This document shows, piece by piece, positions 8,735 through 18,591 of a stretch of DNA of 64,000 nt (its first letter is position 1; the number at the start of each line of letters is the position of its first letter). The stretch comes from Sulfurospirillum deleyianum DSM 6946. GTDB taxonomy: Bacteria; Campylobacterota; Campylobacteria; Campylobacterales; Sulfurospirillaceae. Location: the NCBI RefSeq assembly GCF_000024885.1, contig NC_013512.1:124001-188000 (forward strand), given 5' to 3'. The notes beneath the pieces were generated by a model. That model saw only the letters and a list, made by a program, of their open reading frames with translations. It made no database searches and had not been told where the DNA came from. Made by a program: the position numbers and the translations under genes.

Positions 8735-11212
8735 ATGAACGATATTACGATAACGATTGATGGAAAAGCGTGTCTTGCCAAAGAGGGTGAATACGTTTTA
8801 GGCGTTGCACGCAGAAATAACATTTTTATCCCAGCACTGTGTTATGTGACCAACTGCTCACCTACGCTAGCATGTCGCCTCTGTTTGGTGGATATTGATG
8901 GCAAGAGGGCGTATAGTTGTAATGCCAGAGCCAAAGAGGGGATGAATGTCATCACCAAAAGTGAAGAGATTGAAAAAGAGCGCCGTGCGATTATGGAGAT
9001 TTACGATGTGAATCATCCTTTGGAGTGTGGCGTGTGTGACCAAAGTGGCGAGTGTGAGCTTCAAAACTACACCTTGCACATGGGGGTTGATGCGCAACAT
9101 CACTGTATCGCAGACACGCACCGTCCAACCAAACAGTGGGGGCGCATTCATTACGATGCTTCTTTGTGTATTGTGTGTGAGCGCTGTGTGACCGTCTGTA
9201 AAGATATGATAGGCGAGTCTGCCCTTAAAACCGTTCCTCGTGGTGGCGCAGAGTTGGACAAAACATGGAAAGATAAAACCGAAAAAGATGCCTATGCCAT
9301 GTGGAATAAGCTTCAAAAGTCGATTATTGGCATTGCCAGTGGGGCGGAGAGTTTGGATTGTACGCAGTGCGGTGAGTGTACGGCGGTGTGTCCTGTGGGT
9401 GCGCTTGTGGGTTCAGACTTTCAGTACAGCTCCAATGCGTGGGAGCTGAAAAAAATCCCCGCTTCCAATCCTCACAGCAGTGATTGTTCCCTTCTTTTTT
9501 ACGATGTCAAACAGACTAGCATCAGCAATCCAGAGCCAAAAATTTACCGTGTGAGCAGTGAGCATAACTACGCACCGCTTCATGCAGGCGCACGCTACGG
9601 GTTTGACTTTCAAAACGAGGTTACATGTAAAGATGAAAAAGCCTTTGAAACGGTTGTGGAGAGCTTAAAAACCAAGGTCGATACGATTGCATTTGAGAGT
9701 TACATTACCAATGAAGAAGCATTCATTTTACAAAAGCTCAAAGAAACGTATGGCTATAAACTCATTAACCCTGAGGCAAAACGATACCAAGAATTTCTTA
9801 AACACTATGCAAGTACCTCAGGCAAAAGCCTTTACAGTGGTGATTTAGAGCGTGTTCGCTCCAGCAATTTTGTCGTGAGTTTCGCAAGTGCCATCAAAAC
9901 CGATAGCCCCAATGCGGGTTATGCGATGAACAATGCGATAGGCATGAACAAAGGCGCAGGGCTTTACTTCCATCCTATCCCAGACCCTGTGGTTTCAGCT
10001 TATTCGAAAAACCTCCTCTGCATTACACACAAAGTAGGTGCTGAAGAGGCGATTGCGTACTTTCTTTTAGACTTTTTTGGTGACAAAGAGGCGATGCCAA
10101 AAGCACTTACAAGCTATTTAGCCACATTTCATACGATTGAGAAAAAAACCATTCAAGAAAACATTAAAGAAGATGTCAAAGAGATGGTGAAAGATGAAGA
10201 GAGCGGTGAAGAAAAAGAGGTCATCACCAGTGTGAGTAAAGTGGTCGAAAAAGAGATAGAAGTCGATACCAATGCTTTGGTTTCACTCATAGGCGCTGAG
10301 GCGGATGTGAGTGATAAAATCACGAAACTGCTCGATAAAAAAGATAGCTTTAGTCTGATGGTAGGAGAAGATGTTTATGCGCATCCAAGGGCAAAAAACA
10401 TTGCTAAGCTTTTAGGCTTAATAGAGCGTTTTACGCCATTTAGCGTGGTGATTATTCCTTCTCGCACCAACACCTTAGGCGTTTCGCTGATTTGTGATTT
10501 GGATGAAGAAAAAGGAAACTACATCCTAGGCTATAACACCCAAGGGGATGTGACGTTGAGTGCTTTGGGTAAAGGGGATTTGGCAATGCCAGCACTCAAT
10601 CAGCAAGAGGGCACGTTTAGCTCCATGAATAAGCGAGTGGTTCCAACCAACGCCGCCCTTCCTTTTAAAGGGTATTGTCTTAATGACATTGCGAACGCAT
10701 TAGGATTTGAGGCAGAGTGGACGATTGATTACACGCCTCTTTTACCTGCTCAAAAAGGGTTTAAAGCTCAAAAATTTGATGACCTTCCAAATCAGTATGA
10801 AAACGATGGAAGGGAAAATCGAGGCTATCTTTTAGAGACACAAAACCTTACATGTAACGATGAGGTTGAGCCTTTAATAAGCTTTACATGTAAAGAGGGG
10901 GATATGGTCTATCTTGCTAACCCTGTGCACCAATTTAGTGCTTTTACTAACAGAGCACATCAGCTTAACGAAGCGGGTGCTTTGTATGTCTCCAAAGCGT
11001 TTTTAGAAGCTAAAAATCTTAAAAGTGGCGATATGCTAACCCTTGAAAACGATGCGGGAGCGAAGTTGGTCATTGTGCTCAAAGAGGAGCCAATGATAGG
11101 GGGAATGATTCCTTATTTACCAGATTTTGATACTAAAATAGATGTCACACCGTTTTTTAAAGAGGGGTATCGTTTTGCGAGTGTAACAATGAAAGGAGTT
11201 GCGCATGTTTGA
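8735..11212 (+). CDS. nuoG: NADH-quinone oxidoreductase subunit G
   Basis: This 825-residue iron-sulfur subunit has all N-terminal cluster sites visible: C36, C47, C50 and C62 for [2Fe-2S]; H94, C98, C101 and C107 for the His/Cys-ligated [4Fe-4S] cluster; and tetrads C145/148/151/155 and C209/212/215/219. The remainder is a molybdopterin-oxidoreductase-like domain. A Lys/Glu-rich stretch at about 467-510 looks like an insertion (see findings). With NuoE and NuoF absent, NuoG is the likely first Fe-S carrier for the incoming electrons. It overlaps nuoH by 8 bases. Three TTACATGTAA copies lie inside, each encoding T-C-K or T-C-N. Confidence 0.95.
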   Translation: MNDITITIDGKACLAKEGEYVLGVARRNNIFIPALCYVTNCSPTLACRLCLVDIDGKRAYSCNARAKEGMNVITKSEEIEKERRAIMEIYDVNHPLECGVCDQSGECELQNYTLHMGVDAQHHCIADTHRPTKQWGRIHYDASLCIVCERCVTVCKDMIGESALKTVPRGGAELDKTWKDKTEKDAYAMWNKLQKSIIGIASGAESLDCTQCGECTAVCPVGALVGSDFQYSSNAWELKKIPASNPHSSDCSLLFYDVKQTSISNPEPKIYRVSSEHNYAPLHAGARYGFDFQNEVTCKDEKAFETVVESLKTKVDTIAFESYITNEEAFILQKLKETYGYKLINPEAKRYQEFLKHYASTSGKSLYSGDLERVRSSNFVVSFASAIKTDSPNAGYAMNNAIGMNKGAGLYFHPIPDPVVSAYSKNLLCITHKVGAEEAIAYFLLDFFGDKEAMPKALTSYLATFHTIEKKTIQENIKEDVKEMVKDEESGEEKEVITSVSKVVEKEIEVDTNALVSLIGAEADVSDKITKLLDKKDSFSLMVGEDVYAHPRAKNIAKLLGLIERFTPFSVVIIPSRTNTLGVSLICDLDEEKGNYILGYNTQGDVTLSALGKGDLAMPALNQQEGTFSSMNKRVVPTNAALPFKGYCLNDIANALGFEAEWTIDYTPLLPAQKGFKAQKFDDLPNQYENDGRENRGYLLETQNLTCNDEVEPLISFTCKEGDMVYLANPVHQFSAFTNRAHQLNEAGALYVSKAFLEAKNLKSGDMLTLENDAGAKLVIVLKEEPMIGGMIPYLPDFDTKIDVTPFFKEGYRFASVTMKGVAHV

Positions 11213-12197
11213 AACAGCAGTGATGGTTGAAACCGTGGTAAAAGCGGTCATCGTTGTCTCTGTGGTGGCGGCGATGGCAGGTTTTGCAACCTTTATTGAG
11301 CGTAAGGTTTTGGCGTTTATGCAACGACGTCTTGGACCCATGCATGTGGGACCCTATGGTTTGTTACAACTTGCCGCTGATGGAATTAAGCTCTTTACCA
11401 AAGAGGATATTATCCCTCAAAATGCGATTAAGCCCATTTTTATGATAGCCCCTGTCATTGCGGCAACCAGTGCGTTTGTCGCGATGGCAGCTGTGCCTTA
11501 TTTTCCTGAGTTTACGCTGTTTGGTTACACCATTCATCCTATTATCTCCGACATTAACGTAGCCCTTCTCTACGTGATGGGTGTCGCATCGGTGGGTATT
11601 TATGGGCCGTTGTTAGCAGGTATGAGCAGTGCGAATAAATGGTCGCTTTTAGGAGCGGCTCGTGCGGTGGTGCAGATGCTCTCCTTTGAAGTGGTGACAG
11701 GGCTTTCGGTATTAGCGCCTATTATGCTTATTGGTTCTCTCTCTTTGATTGATATTAACGACTATCAAAGTGGAGGCATTACCCAGTGGCTCATTTGGAA
11801 ACAACCTTTAGCGTTTGTACTTTTTGCCATCGCAGGATTTATGGAGACCAACCGTGCCCCATTTGATACGGTTGAGTTTGAAGCCGAAGTCGTTGCTGGG
11901 TATGCTACGGAGTATTCAGGGATGCGTTGGGGACTCTTTTTTATTGGGGAGTACGCCAATATGATTACCATTTCAGTACTCGTGAGCATCATTTTTATGG
12001 GCGGATATGCTCCTTTAGGGTTTATTCCAGGGGCAGTGATGATGCTCTTAAAAGTCTCTTTTTGGATTTTCTTATTTTTATGGGTCAGAGCGGCATGGCC
12101 ACACGTCAGACCTGATCAGTTAATGTGGGTTTGTTGGAAAGTGATGATGCCTCTTGCTGTGGTCAATATCTTGATCACGGGCTTTGTGCTGATTTAG
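11205..12197 (+). CDS. nuoH: NADH-quinone oxidoreductase subunit H
   Basis: This 330-residue membrane subunit with about eight helices lies next to the quinone cavity. The F-I-E-R-K-V-L-A-F-M-Q-R-R-L-G-P motif near the N-terminus and the acidic E-T-N-R-A-P-F-D loop are family signatures. The frame is open to a TTG at 11199, but AAAGGAG lies 6 bases before the ATG at 11205, which I take as the start. It overlaps the nuoG stop by 8 bases. Confidence 0.96.
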   Translation: MFETAVMVETVVKAVIVVSVVAAMAGFATFIERKVLAFMQRRLGPMHVGPYGLLQLAADGIKLFTKEDIIPQNAIKPIFMIAPVIAATSAFVAMAAVPYFPEFTLFGYTIHPIISDINVALLYVMGVASVGIYGPLLAGMSSANKWSLLGAARAVVQMLSFEVVTGLSVLAPIMLIGSLSLIDINDYQSGGITQWLIWKQPLAFVLFAIAGFMETNRAPFDTVEFEAEVVAGYATEYSGMRWGLFFIGEYANMITISVLVSIIFMGGYAPLGFIPGAVMMLLKVSFWIFLFLWVRAAWPHVRPDQLMWVCWKVMMPLAVVNILITGFVLI

Positions 12198-12206
12198 GAG
12201 GCTTAG

Positions 12207-12821
12207 ATGACACTAAATGATTTTAAAAAACGTGATTGTAGCGGGGATTATATCTTTTTTGAGGGTGAGAAAAAGAGTGAAAATGGCTGGGAAGCGTTTC
12301 AAAGAGTGGTGAAGCGAACCCTTAAGGGTGAGTTATTTGTAGGACTTTGGGTGGTGCTTCGTGAGATGATACGGTTTGACATTCACACCCTCAAATACCC
12401 CAGTGAAAAAATGGAAATGGGTCCACGCTATCGTGCGATTCATCGTCTGCTTCGTCTCTTTGAGAGCGGGAGTGAGCGATGTATTGGGTGTGGATTGTGT
12501 GAAAAAATTTGTATTGCAAAGTGTATTCGCATGGAGACACGCATTGATGAGAAGAGTCGCAAAGAGGTGAGTCAGTATAGCATTAACTTTGGGCGTTGTA
12601 TCTTTTGTGGGTATTGTGCGGAGGTGTGTCCAGAACTGGCCATTGTGCATGGAGCGGAGTATGAAAATGCGAGTGAACAGCGGGCTCATTTTGGACTCAA
12701 AGAGGATATGCTCACCCCTCTTGATACCTTTAGAGCCAAAGAACAAAAAGAGTTTTCAGGCTTTGGTGCTTTAAGCGACCATGCCGATGAAACCGTTAAA
12801 AAAACACCATTAGCGTATTGA
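12207..12821 (+). CDS. nuoI: NADH-quinone oxidoreductase subunit I
   Basis: This 204-residue ferredoxin-like subunit holds two [4Fe-4S] clusters (N6a and N6b) and passes electrons to NuoB. The tetrads are C92-C95-C98-C102 and C131-C134-C137-C141, the second followed by proline. It is longer than many NuoI proteins because of an N-terminal extension and a charged C-terminal tail of about 45 residues. The first tetrad is followed by I-A-K-C rather than the usual C-P. Confidence 0.95.
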   Translation: MTLNDFKKRDCSGDYIFFEGEKKSENGWEAFQRVVKRTLKGELFVGLWVVLREMIRFDIHTLKYPSEKMEMGPRYRAIHRLLRLFESGSERCIGCGLCEKICIAKCIRMETRIDEKSRKEVSQYSINFGRCIFCGYCAEVCPELAIVHGAEYENASEQRAHFGLKEDMLTPLDTFRAKEQKEFSGFGALSDHADETVKKTPLAY

Positions 12822-12828
12822 GGTTGCC

Positions 12829-13383
12829 ATGTATGAAACAGTAGCATTTTATATTTTTTCCATACTCACATTGGGTATGTTTGGCATTGTGGTGATGAGC
12901 AAAAACGCTTTGTATGCCATGAGCGCACTCGCAGGTGGGATGATTTTTATCTCAGGATTCTTTTTTATTTTAGACGCTGAGTTTTTAGGTGTGGTACAGA
13001 TTGTGGTTTACTCGGGCGCTATTATGGCGTTGTATGCGTTTGGTATGATGTTTTTTGATACCACCCGTGATGTCAGCGAGAAGATGCGTTCGAAAAAAAT
13101 TGCGTACACACTTTCGATTGTCAGTGCTGTTTTGATTGTCGCCATTTTATGTATGCCGTTGGTTTCAGAGAGCATTGAAGCTTCGTATCCTGCCATTGAA
13201 AATGTAGGAAATATTCAGATGGTAGGACTTATTTTATTTACCAAATACTTAGTGCCTTTTGAATTGGCGGCGATTATGCTTTTAGTGGCGATGATTTCAG
13301 GTATTGTTTTAGCGAGTAAAAAAATGGATGAGCATTTAGCCATAGAAGAGGATGAATGTGAAATGCTAAAGGAGGGCAAATGA
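12829..13383 (+). CDS. nuoJ: NADH-quinone oxidoreductase subunit J
   Basis: This 184-residue membrane-arm subunit has five predicted helices. The V-Q-I-V-V-Y-S-G-A-I segment of helix 3, which contains the pi-bulge region of NuoJ/ND6, is visible at about residues 55-70. A charged C-terminal tail follows the last helix. It overlaps nuoK by 4 bases (ATGA). Confidence 0.95.
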   Translation: MYETVAFYIFSILTLGMFGIVVMSKNALYAMSALAGGMIFISGFFFILDAEFLGVVQIVVYSGAIMALYAFGMMFFDTTRDVSEKMRSKKIAYTLSIVSAVLIVAILCMPLVSESIEASYPAIENVGNIQMVGLILFTKYLVPFELAAIMLLVAMISGIVLASKKMDEHLAIEEDECEMLKEGK

Positions 13384-13682
13384 TTACGTTAACCCATTAT
13401 CTTATTTTAACGGGATTGCTTTTTGCTATTGGTTTGGTCGGTGTTATGCGAAGAACCAATCTTTTGATGCTCTTCTTTTCCACAGAGATTTTATTGAATG
13501 CCGTTAATATTGGTTTTGTTGCGGTCTCAAAGTATTATGGAGATTTTACAGGGCAGATGTTTGCTTTTTTTATTATTGCCGTGGCAGCCAGTGAAGTTGC
13601 TGTGGGTTTGGGACTTCTCATTTTGTGGTATAAACGCAATGGCTCTGTTGATTTAAATAGCCTCCAAATGATGAAAGGGTAA
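13380..13682 (+). CDS. nuoK: NADH-quinone oxidoreductase subunit K
   Basis: This 100-residue membrane subunit has three helices. Conserved membrane glutamates appear in the F-F-S-T-E-I-L-L-N-A-V-N segment and the A-A-S-E-V-A-V-G-L segment; these two carboxylates are part of the proton path. Length is typical. It overlaps nuoJ by 4 bases and is followed 3 bases later by nuoL. Confidence 0.96.
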   Translation: MITLTHYLILTGLLFAIGLVGVMRRTNLLMLFFSTEILLNAVNIGFVAVSKYYGDFTGQMFAFFIIAVAASEVAVGLGLLILWYKRNGSVDLNSLQMMKG

Positions 13683-13685
13683 GCT

Positions 13686-15542
13686 ATGGAAAATTATCTC
13701 TACACCGCACTTTTTGCTCCTTTAATTAGTGCCCTCTTTGGGGCGTTATTTGCGGCACGCCCTAAAGCATTGTTTGTGGGTATTGTGGCGTCGTGTCTTA
13801 TTGGACTTTCGATGCTTTCTTCTTTGGTGCTACTCTTTGATGTGAATGAGCATGGAGCGTTACATGTAACGCTGATGGAATGGATTGTCGCAGGGAATTT
13901 ATACATCCCTTTTGGTTTTGTGGTTGATGAAGTTTCGGTCATTATGATGGTAACTGTGACGCTTGTTTCCACTGTTGTGCATATTTACTCCATTGGATAT
14001 ATGGATCATGATAAGAGTTTTAACCGCTTTTTCTCCTATCTCTCAGCCTTTGTTTTTTCGATGATGATTTTAGTGATGAGCGATAATTTTGCGGGGCTTT
14101 TTATCGGTTGGGAAGGCGTGGGGCTTTGTTCGTGGTTGCTCATTGGTTTTTGGTACCACAAACACTCCGCTTCTTGGGCGGCCAATGAAGCGTTTATTAT
14201 GAACCGTATTGCAGACCTTGGTATGCTAATGGGACTCTTTTTAATTTATTGGAATGTAGGTTCTTTACAATACGATGATGTCTTTGCAACTCTCAAAGAG
14301 TTTGATAACGCTTTAATTACAACGATGGGAATCTTTTTATTTATTGGTGCGATGGGAAAATCAGCGCAGTTTCCTCTGCATACATGGCTAGCAGATGCGA
14401 TGGAAGGACCTACGCCTGTTTCGGCACTGATTCACGCCGCAACGATGGTAACCGCAGGTGTTTACTTGGTTATTCGTGCAGGGGAACTTTACAGTATGGT
14501 GCCAGATGTTGGATTTGCGATAGCTTCCCTAGGGGCATTTGTCGCTCTGTTTGCAGCTTCAATGGCGCTTGTGAACAATGACCTTAAACGCATTATCGCC
14601 TATTCAACCCTTTCACAATTAGGATATATGTTTGTGGCTGCAGGTCTTGGTGCGTATTGGATTGCGTTGTTTCACTTAATGACCCATGCCTTTTTTAAAT
14701 CCCTTCTCTTTTTGGGTGCGGGAAATGTCATGCATGCGATGCACGATGAGTTGAACATTAAAAAAATGGGTGGGCTTTATGGCTCTATGAAGGCTACGGC
14801 TATTCTCATGAGTGTCGCTTCGGTTGCATTGGCTGGAATTTATCCTTTTGCGGGCTTTTTCTCCAAAGATAAAATTTTGGAAGTGGCGTTTAATGAGGGT
14901 GCCTACTTTTTATGGTTTGCGCTTTTTATTGGAGCAGGGTTAACGGCATTTTACAGCTTTCGTTTAGTGATGCTTGTTTTCTTTGGTGAAAAAGAACATA
15001 TCAAATACGGAGTACATCCACACGAAGCACAACCTTTTGTGATCTATGCTTTACTTCCTTTAGGGCTTTTGGCAGTGGTAGCAGGACTTTTTGAGCACAG
15101 TTTTGAAGGCTTTGTAACACGCATTTTGAGCCATTATGAGATTCATATTGCGCATGGGACGGAAATCGTTTTAATTGCTGCCACTTTAGGTATTGCATTA
15201 AGTGGTATTGCGTTTGCTATTTACATGTACAAACGTGGTGGTTTTTCAAAACGCTTAGAAGAGCGTTGGTGTTACAAACTTTTAAGCAATCAATACTACA
15301 TTCCAAAATTGTATGAGCTTTATATTATGCGTCCTTTTGATGCCATGGCAAAATTTGCATGGTTGAATGTGGATATGAAAGTGGTTGATAGTACCGTTGA
15401 TTTTATTGCAAAGATGATTTATGGAACGGGAGAAAAAGCACGAAAAATGCAGAGTGGAAATCTCTCTGATATGTTGCGCTGGATGGTTGTAGGAATCGTA
15501 GTTTTGCTCTTTTTAGCGCTTTTTTATAGACCCATGGCGTAG
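13686..15542 (+). CDS. nuoL: NADH-quinone oxidoreductase subunit L
   Basis: This 618-residue antiporter-like subunit is one of three proton-pumping modules of the membrane arm, with about 16 helices. The core motif D-N-F-A-G-L-F-I-G-W-E-G-V-G-L-C-S-W lies near residues 132-150. The lysine-bearing discontinuous helix and the P-T-P-V-S-A-L-I-H-A-A-T-M-V segment follow. The C-terminal part forms the long lateral helix. One TTACATGTAA (13860-13869), extended to 16 bp, encodes L-H-V-T. Confidence 0.96.
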   Translation: MENYLYTALFAPLISALFGALFAARPKALFVGIVASCLIGLSMLSSLVLLFDVNEHGALHVTLMEWIVAGNLYIPFGFVVDEVSVIMMVTVTLVSTVVHIYSIGYMDHDKSFNRFFSYLSAFVFSMMILVMSDNFAGLFIGWEGVGLCSWLLIGFWYHKHSASWAANEAFIMNRIADLGMLMGLFLIYWNVGSLQYDDVFATLKEFDNALITTMGIFLFIGAMGKSAQFPLHTWLADAMEGPTPVSALIHAATMVTAGVYLVIRAGELYSMVPDVGFAIASLGAFVALFAASMALVNNDLKRIIAYSTLSQLGYMFVAAGLGAYWIALFHLMTHAFFKSLLFLGAGNVMHAMHDELNIKKMGGLYGSMKATAILMSVASVALAGIYPFAGFFSKDKILEVAFNEGAYFLWFALFIGAGLTAFYSFRLVMLVFFGEKEHIKYGVHPHEAQPFVIYALLPLGLLAVVAGLFEHSFEGFVTRILSHYEIHIAHGTEIVLIAATLGIALSGIAFAIYMYKRGGFSKRLEERWCYKLLSNQYYIPKLYELYIMRPFDAMAKFAWLNVDMKVVDSTVDFIAKMIYGTGEKARKMQSGNLSDMLRWMVVGIVVLLFLALFYRPMA

Positions 15543-15552
15543 GAGTTAGAGA

Positions 15553-17079
15553 ATGGAACATATTTTATCCCTTTTAGTATTTTTTCCAGCAGCAGCAGGT
15601 CTTTTAGGCTTTTTGGTTGCTAAAGAGAGTATTCGGGCGTATGGTATTAGTGTCAGTGCGATCGAGTTTGTTTTGTCCGTTATTTTATGGATGGGGTTTG
15701 ATAGTGCAAATGCTGGGTATCAGTTTGTGGAGTTTTATGCGTTTATCCCAAGTTATGGTATGAGTTACTATTTGGGTGTGGATGGCATCTCGCTCTTTTT
15801 AGTCATTCTTTCAACCTTTATTACCATGATTGCTTTGATTGCACTTAGCATTGAGAAAGATGTTAAAAATCTAATTATTTCGGTACTCTTTTTAGAGATG
15901 ACGATGGTGGGCGTATTTCTTATTTTAGATGTCATTTGGTTTTATGCGTTTTGGGAACTCTCTTTGGTGCCGATGCTTTATATCATTGGTGGATGGGGTG
16001 GCGAAAAGCGTATGTATGCTGCCATTAAGTTTTTTCTCTATACCTTCGCAGGTTCGGTGTTAATGTTAGTGGGTATTTTGTATATGGGCTTTTTGTATTA
16101 TGAAGCGACAGGCATTTGGAGTTTTGCTTTGCCTGATTGGCATCTTTTACAAGTTCCTTTTACGACGCAGTTATGGCTATTTGGGGCTTTCTTTTTAGGC
16201 TTTGCCATTAAAGTACCGATGTTTCCCTTTCACACATGGTTGCCTTATGCACATGGACAAGCGCCTACGATAGGTTCTATTATTCTAGCAGCGGTGCTTT
16301 TGAAGATGGGAAGTTATGGTTTTGTACGTTTTTCACTCCCTCTTTTTCCTGATGCAAGTGTCTATTTTTTAATTCCCGTGGCGATTATATGTGTGATTAT
16401 GGTTATTTATGCAGCAATGATTGCGTATGCTCAGGATGATATGAAACAAGTGATTGCATATAGTTCAATTTCGCACATGGGTATTGTCATCCTAGGTACG
16501 TTTGCTATGAACGCTGAGGGTATTACGGGGTCTATCTTTTTAATGCTCAGCCATGGTATTGTCAGTGGTGCGCTTTTTATGCTTGTGGGGGTTATCTATG
16601 ATCGCCGACATACTAAATTGATGAGTCAATTTGGAGGGTTAGCGCAAGTCATGCCACGTTTTGCAACCATTTACGGCATTATGTTGATGGCCTCTGTGGG
16701 ACTTCCTTTAACGATTGGTTTTGTGGGTGAATTTTTGTCTTTGATGGGATTTTATCGTGTGAGTTGGGTCATCACCCTTTTTGCGGGAACAGGAATTATT
16801 TTAGGGGCAGTGTATATGCTCGTACTCTATAAAAAATCGTTTTTTGGTGCGGTGGTACATGAAGAAAATCGAGGGTTAAAAGATTTGAGTGCCAAAGAAC
16901 TCACAGCATTAATTCCTTTGGTTGCTTTGGTTGTAGCCTTAGGTGTTTACCCTAAACCGTTGCTTTCAACGATTGATATGAGTGTTCAAAAAATGCTTGT
17001 TTTAATGGATCAAAAAGCAGTTGAGCCTTCAACAAAAGCGCTTTTAATGCATGCTAATACCATAGGAGGGACACACTAA
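15553..17079 (+). CDS. nuoM: NADH-quinone oxidoreductase subunit M
   Basis: This 508-residue antiporter-like proton-pumping subunit has about 14 helices. The conserved W-E-L-S-L-V-P-M motif carries the key membrane glutamate (near residue 137), and the F-A-I-K-V-P-M-F-P-F-H-T-W-L-P-Y-A-H segment carries the key lysine. It has a one-base stop-start overlap with nuoN (TAATG). Confidence 0.96.
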   Translation: MEHILSLLVFFPAAAGLLGFLVAKESIRAYGISVSAIEFVLSVILWMGFDSANAGYQFVEFYAFIPSYGMSYYLGVDGISLFLVILSTFITMIALIALSIEKDVKNLIISVLFLEMTMVGVFLILDVIWFYAFWELSLVPMLYIIGGWGGEKRMYAAIKFFLYTFAGSVLMLVGILYMGFLYYEATGIWSFALPDWHLLQVPFTTQLWLFGAFFLGFAIKVPMFPFHTWLPYAHGQAPTIGSIILAAVLLKMGSYGFVRFSLPLFPDASVYFLIPVAIICVIMVIYAAMIAYAQDDMKQVIAYSSISHMGIVILGTFAMNAEGITGSIFLMLSHGIVSGALFMLVGVIYDRRHTKLMSQFGGLAQVMPRFATIYGIMLMASVGLPLTIGFVGEFLSLMGFYRVSWVITLFAGTGIILGAVYMLVLYKKSFFGAVVHEENRGLKDLSAKELTALIPLVALVVALGVYPKPLLSTIDMSVQKMLVLMDQKAVEPSTKALLMHANTIGGTH

Positions 17080-18563
17080 TGGAGACAATCTCTATTGATA
17101 TAGCAACACTGAATATTCCTGCACTGCTTCCTATGGCGATTTTAGCATTAGGAGCATTGGCACTGATATGTGTGGATTTGGCGGTTAAAGGTCTCAATCG
17201 TAGTTTTCTAACGATGATTACCATTTTGTTTATTCTCTTAGATTTAGGAGCCGTTTTAGGCTATAACGGACCTGTGCGTGGTTTCTTTGATGTCTTACTC
17301 ATTGATGGTATTGCCCTTATTGCGCAAGTGATTCTTTTGGTTGCCTCAGCTATCTTTTTACCCCTTTCGTTGAGTCATCGCCATTTTAGAGAGTTCGAAA
17401 TGGCAGAGTTTTATGTGCTCTTTATGTTTATGATTGTGGGTTTTCAGTGTATGGTCGTCAGTGACAATCTCATTTTGATTTTTATCGGTCTTGAGACTTC
17501 AAGTCTTGCCTTATACACCTTGATTGCGATGCACAACCGTGCTAAAGCTTTTGAGGCAGCGATTAAATATTTTACAATGGGTGCTTTAGCCGCAGGATTT
17601 TACGCACTCTCTGCGCTTATTTTTTATGCGATGAGTGGAAGTGTTGAGATTCATGAAATTGAACGAGTGCTTCAAGAGAGAAATTTTGAACCGTTGATTG
17701 GCATTTTGGCAGGGGCAATTTTTATGCTAGGAGCCCTTGGATTTAAGCTCTCTTTGGTGCCATCGCACACGTGGACACCTGATGTGTATGAGGGAAGTTC
17801 TGCGCCACTTGCAGGGTATATGGCAGTGGTTCCAAAAATCGCTGGATTTGTCGTTGCAATGCGCCTTTTTGAGATGTTAATTTTTTCAGGTGTGGTCTGG
17901 TTGGAGCATATTTTATACATTGCGGTTGTGCTTACCATGACGTTGGCAAATATTACCGCATTGGTACAAGAAGATGTCAAACGTATGCTAGCATTTAGCT
18001 CTATTTCTCATGCAGGTTTTATGATGGCAGCTATTTTAATAGGCACCACCCAATCCAATACAGCACTCTTTTTGTACTGGACACTTTTCATGTTTACGAA
18101 TCTAGGAGCATTTACGATGCTTTGGATTGTAAGGCATCGTAAGAATTTGTGGGATGAGCGCTATCAGCACCCTTTTACTAAATTCTCAGGTCTTGTAAAA
18201 ATTATGCCAGCAACGGCAACCATTATGGGAATTTTTATGTTTGCACTTGCGGGTATGCCTCCTTTTTCTGTTTTTTGGGGAAAGCTCTATCTTATCAGTG
18301 CGGCGATTAACAGTGGCTATATCTATTTGGCGGTGATTATTGCCATTAACAGTGCGATAGCAGTTTATTACTATATGAAGCTAGCGGTTTATATGTTTTT
18401 AAAAGAGCCAGTCATGGCGGATGCAAGACTGTATGAGACCAATGCATCGACCCCTTTGAAAGTGATTGTTGGAGTGGCTGTGATGATTACAGTCTTTGCT
18501 ATTGTTTTTGTTGAACCACTGCTTGGAGTTTTGACAAAATATGTCAGTATGAGTGGTTTTTAA
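17079..18563 (+). CDS. nuoN: NADH-quinone oxidoreductase subunit N
   Basis: This 494-residue last antiporter-like subunit of the operon is predicted to have 14 helices. The I-F-I-G-L-E-T-S-S-L-A-L-Y segment near residue 135 carries the conserved glutamate, and the L-V-P-S-H-T-W-T-P-D-V-Y-E-G-S segment is a family hallmark. A strong intrinsic terminator follows directly, so nuoA-nuoN form one transcription unit. Confidence 0.96.
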   Translation: METISIDIATLNIPALLPMAILALGALALICVDLAVKGLNRSFLTMITILFILLDLGAVLGYNGPVRGFFDVLLIDGIALIAQVILLVASAIFLPLSLSHRHFREFEMAEFYVLFMFMIVGFQCMVVSDNLILIFIGLETSSLALYTLIAMHNRAKAFEAAIKYFTMGALAAGFYALSALIFYAMSGSVEIHEIERVLQERNFEPLIGILAGAIFMLGALGFKLSLVPSHTWTPDVYEGSSAPLAGYMAVVPKIAGFVVAMRLFEMLIFSGVVWLEHILYIAVVLTMTLANITALVQEDVKRMLAFSSISHAGFMMAAILIGTTQSNTALFLYWTLFMFTNLGAFTMLWIVRHRKNLWDERYQHPFTKFSGLVKIMPATATIMGIFMFALAGMPPFSVFWGKLYLISAAINSGYIYLAVIIAINSAIAVYYYMKLAVYMFLKEPVMADARLYETNASTPLKVIVGVAVMITVFAIVFVEPLLGVLTKYVSMSGF

Positions 18564-18589
18564 ATAAGGGGTGAAAAACCCCTTATTTT
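18563..18589 (+). terminator. Intrinsic terminator of the nuo operon
   Basis: A perfect 9-bp stem (AATAAGGGG / CCCCTTATT) with a 7-base A-rich loop is followed by T residues, directly at the nuoN stop codon. It also excludes a GTG start at 18571 for pflA, since that GTG lies in the stem-loop. Confidence 0.9.
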
Positions 18590-18591
18590 GC

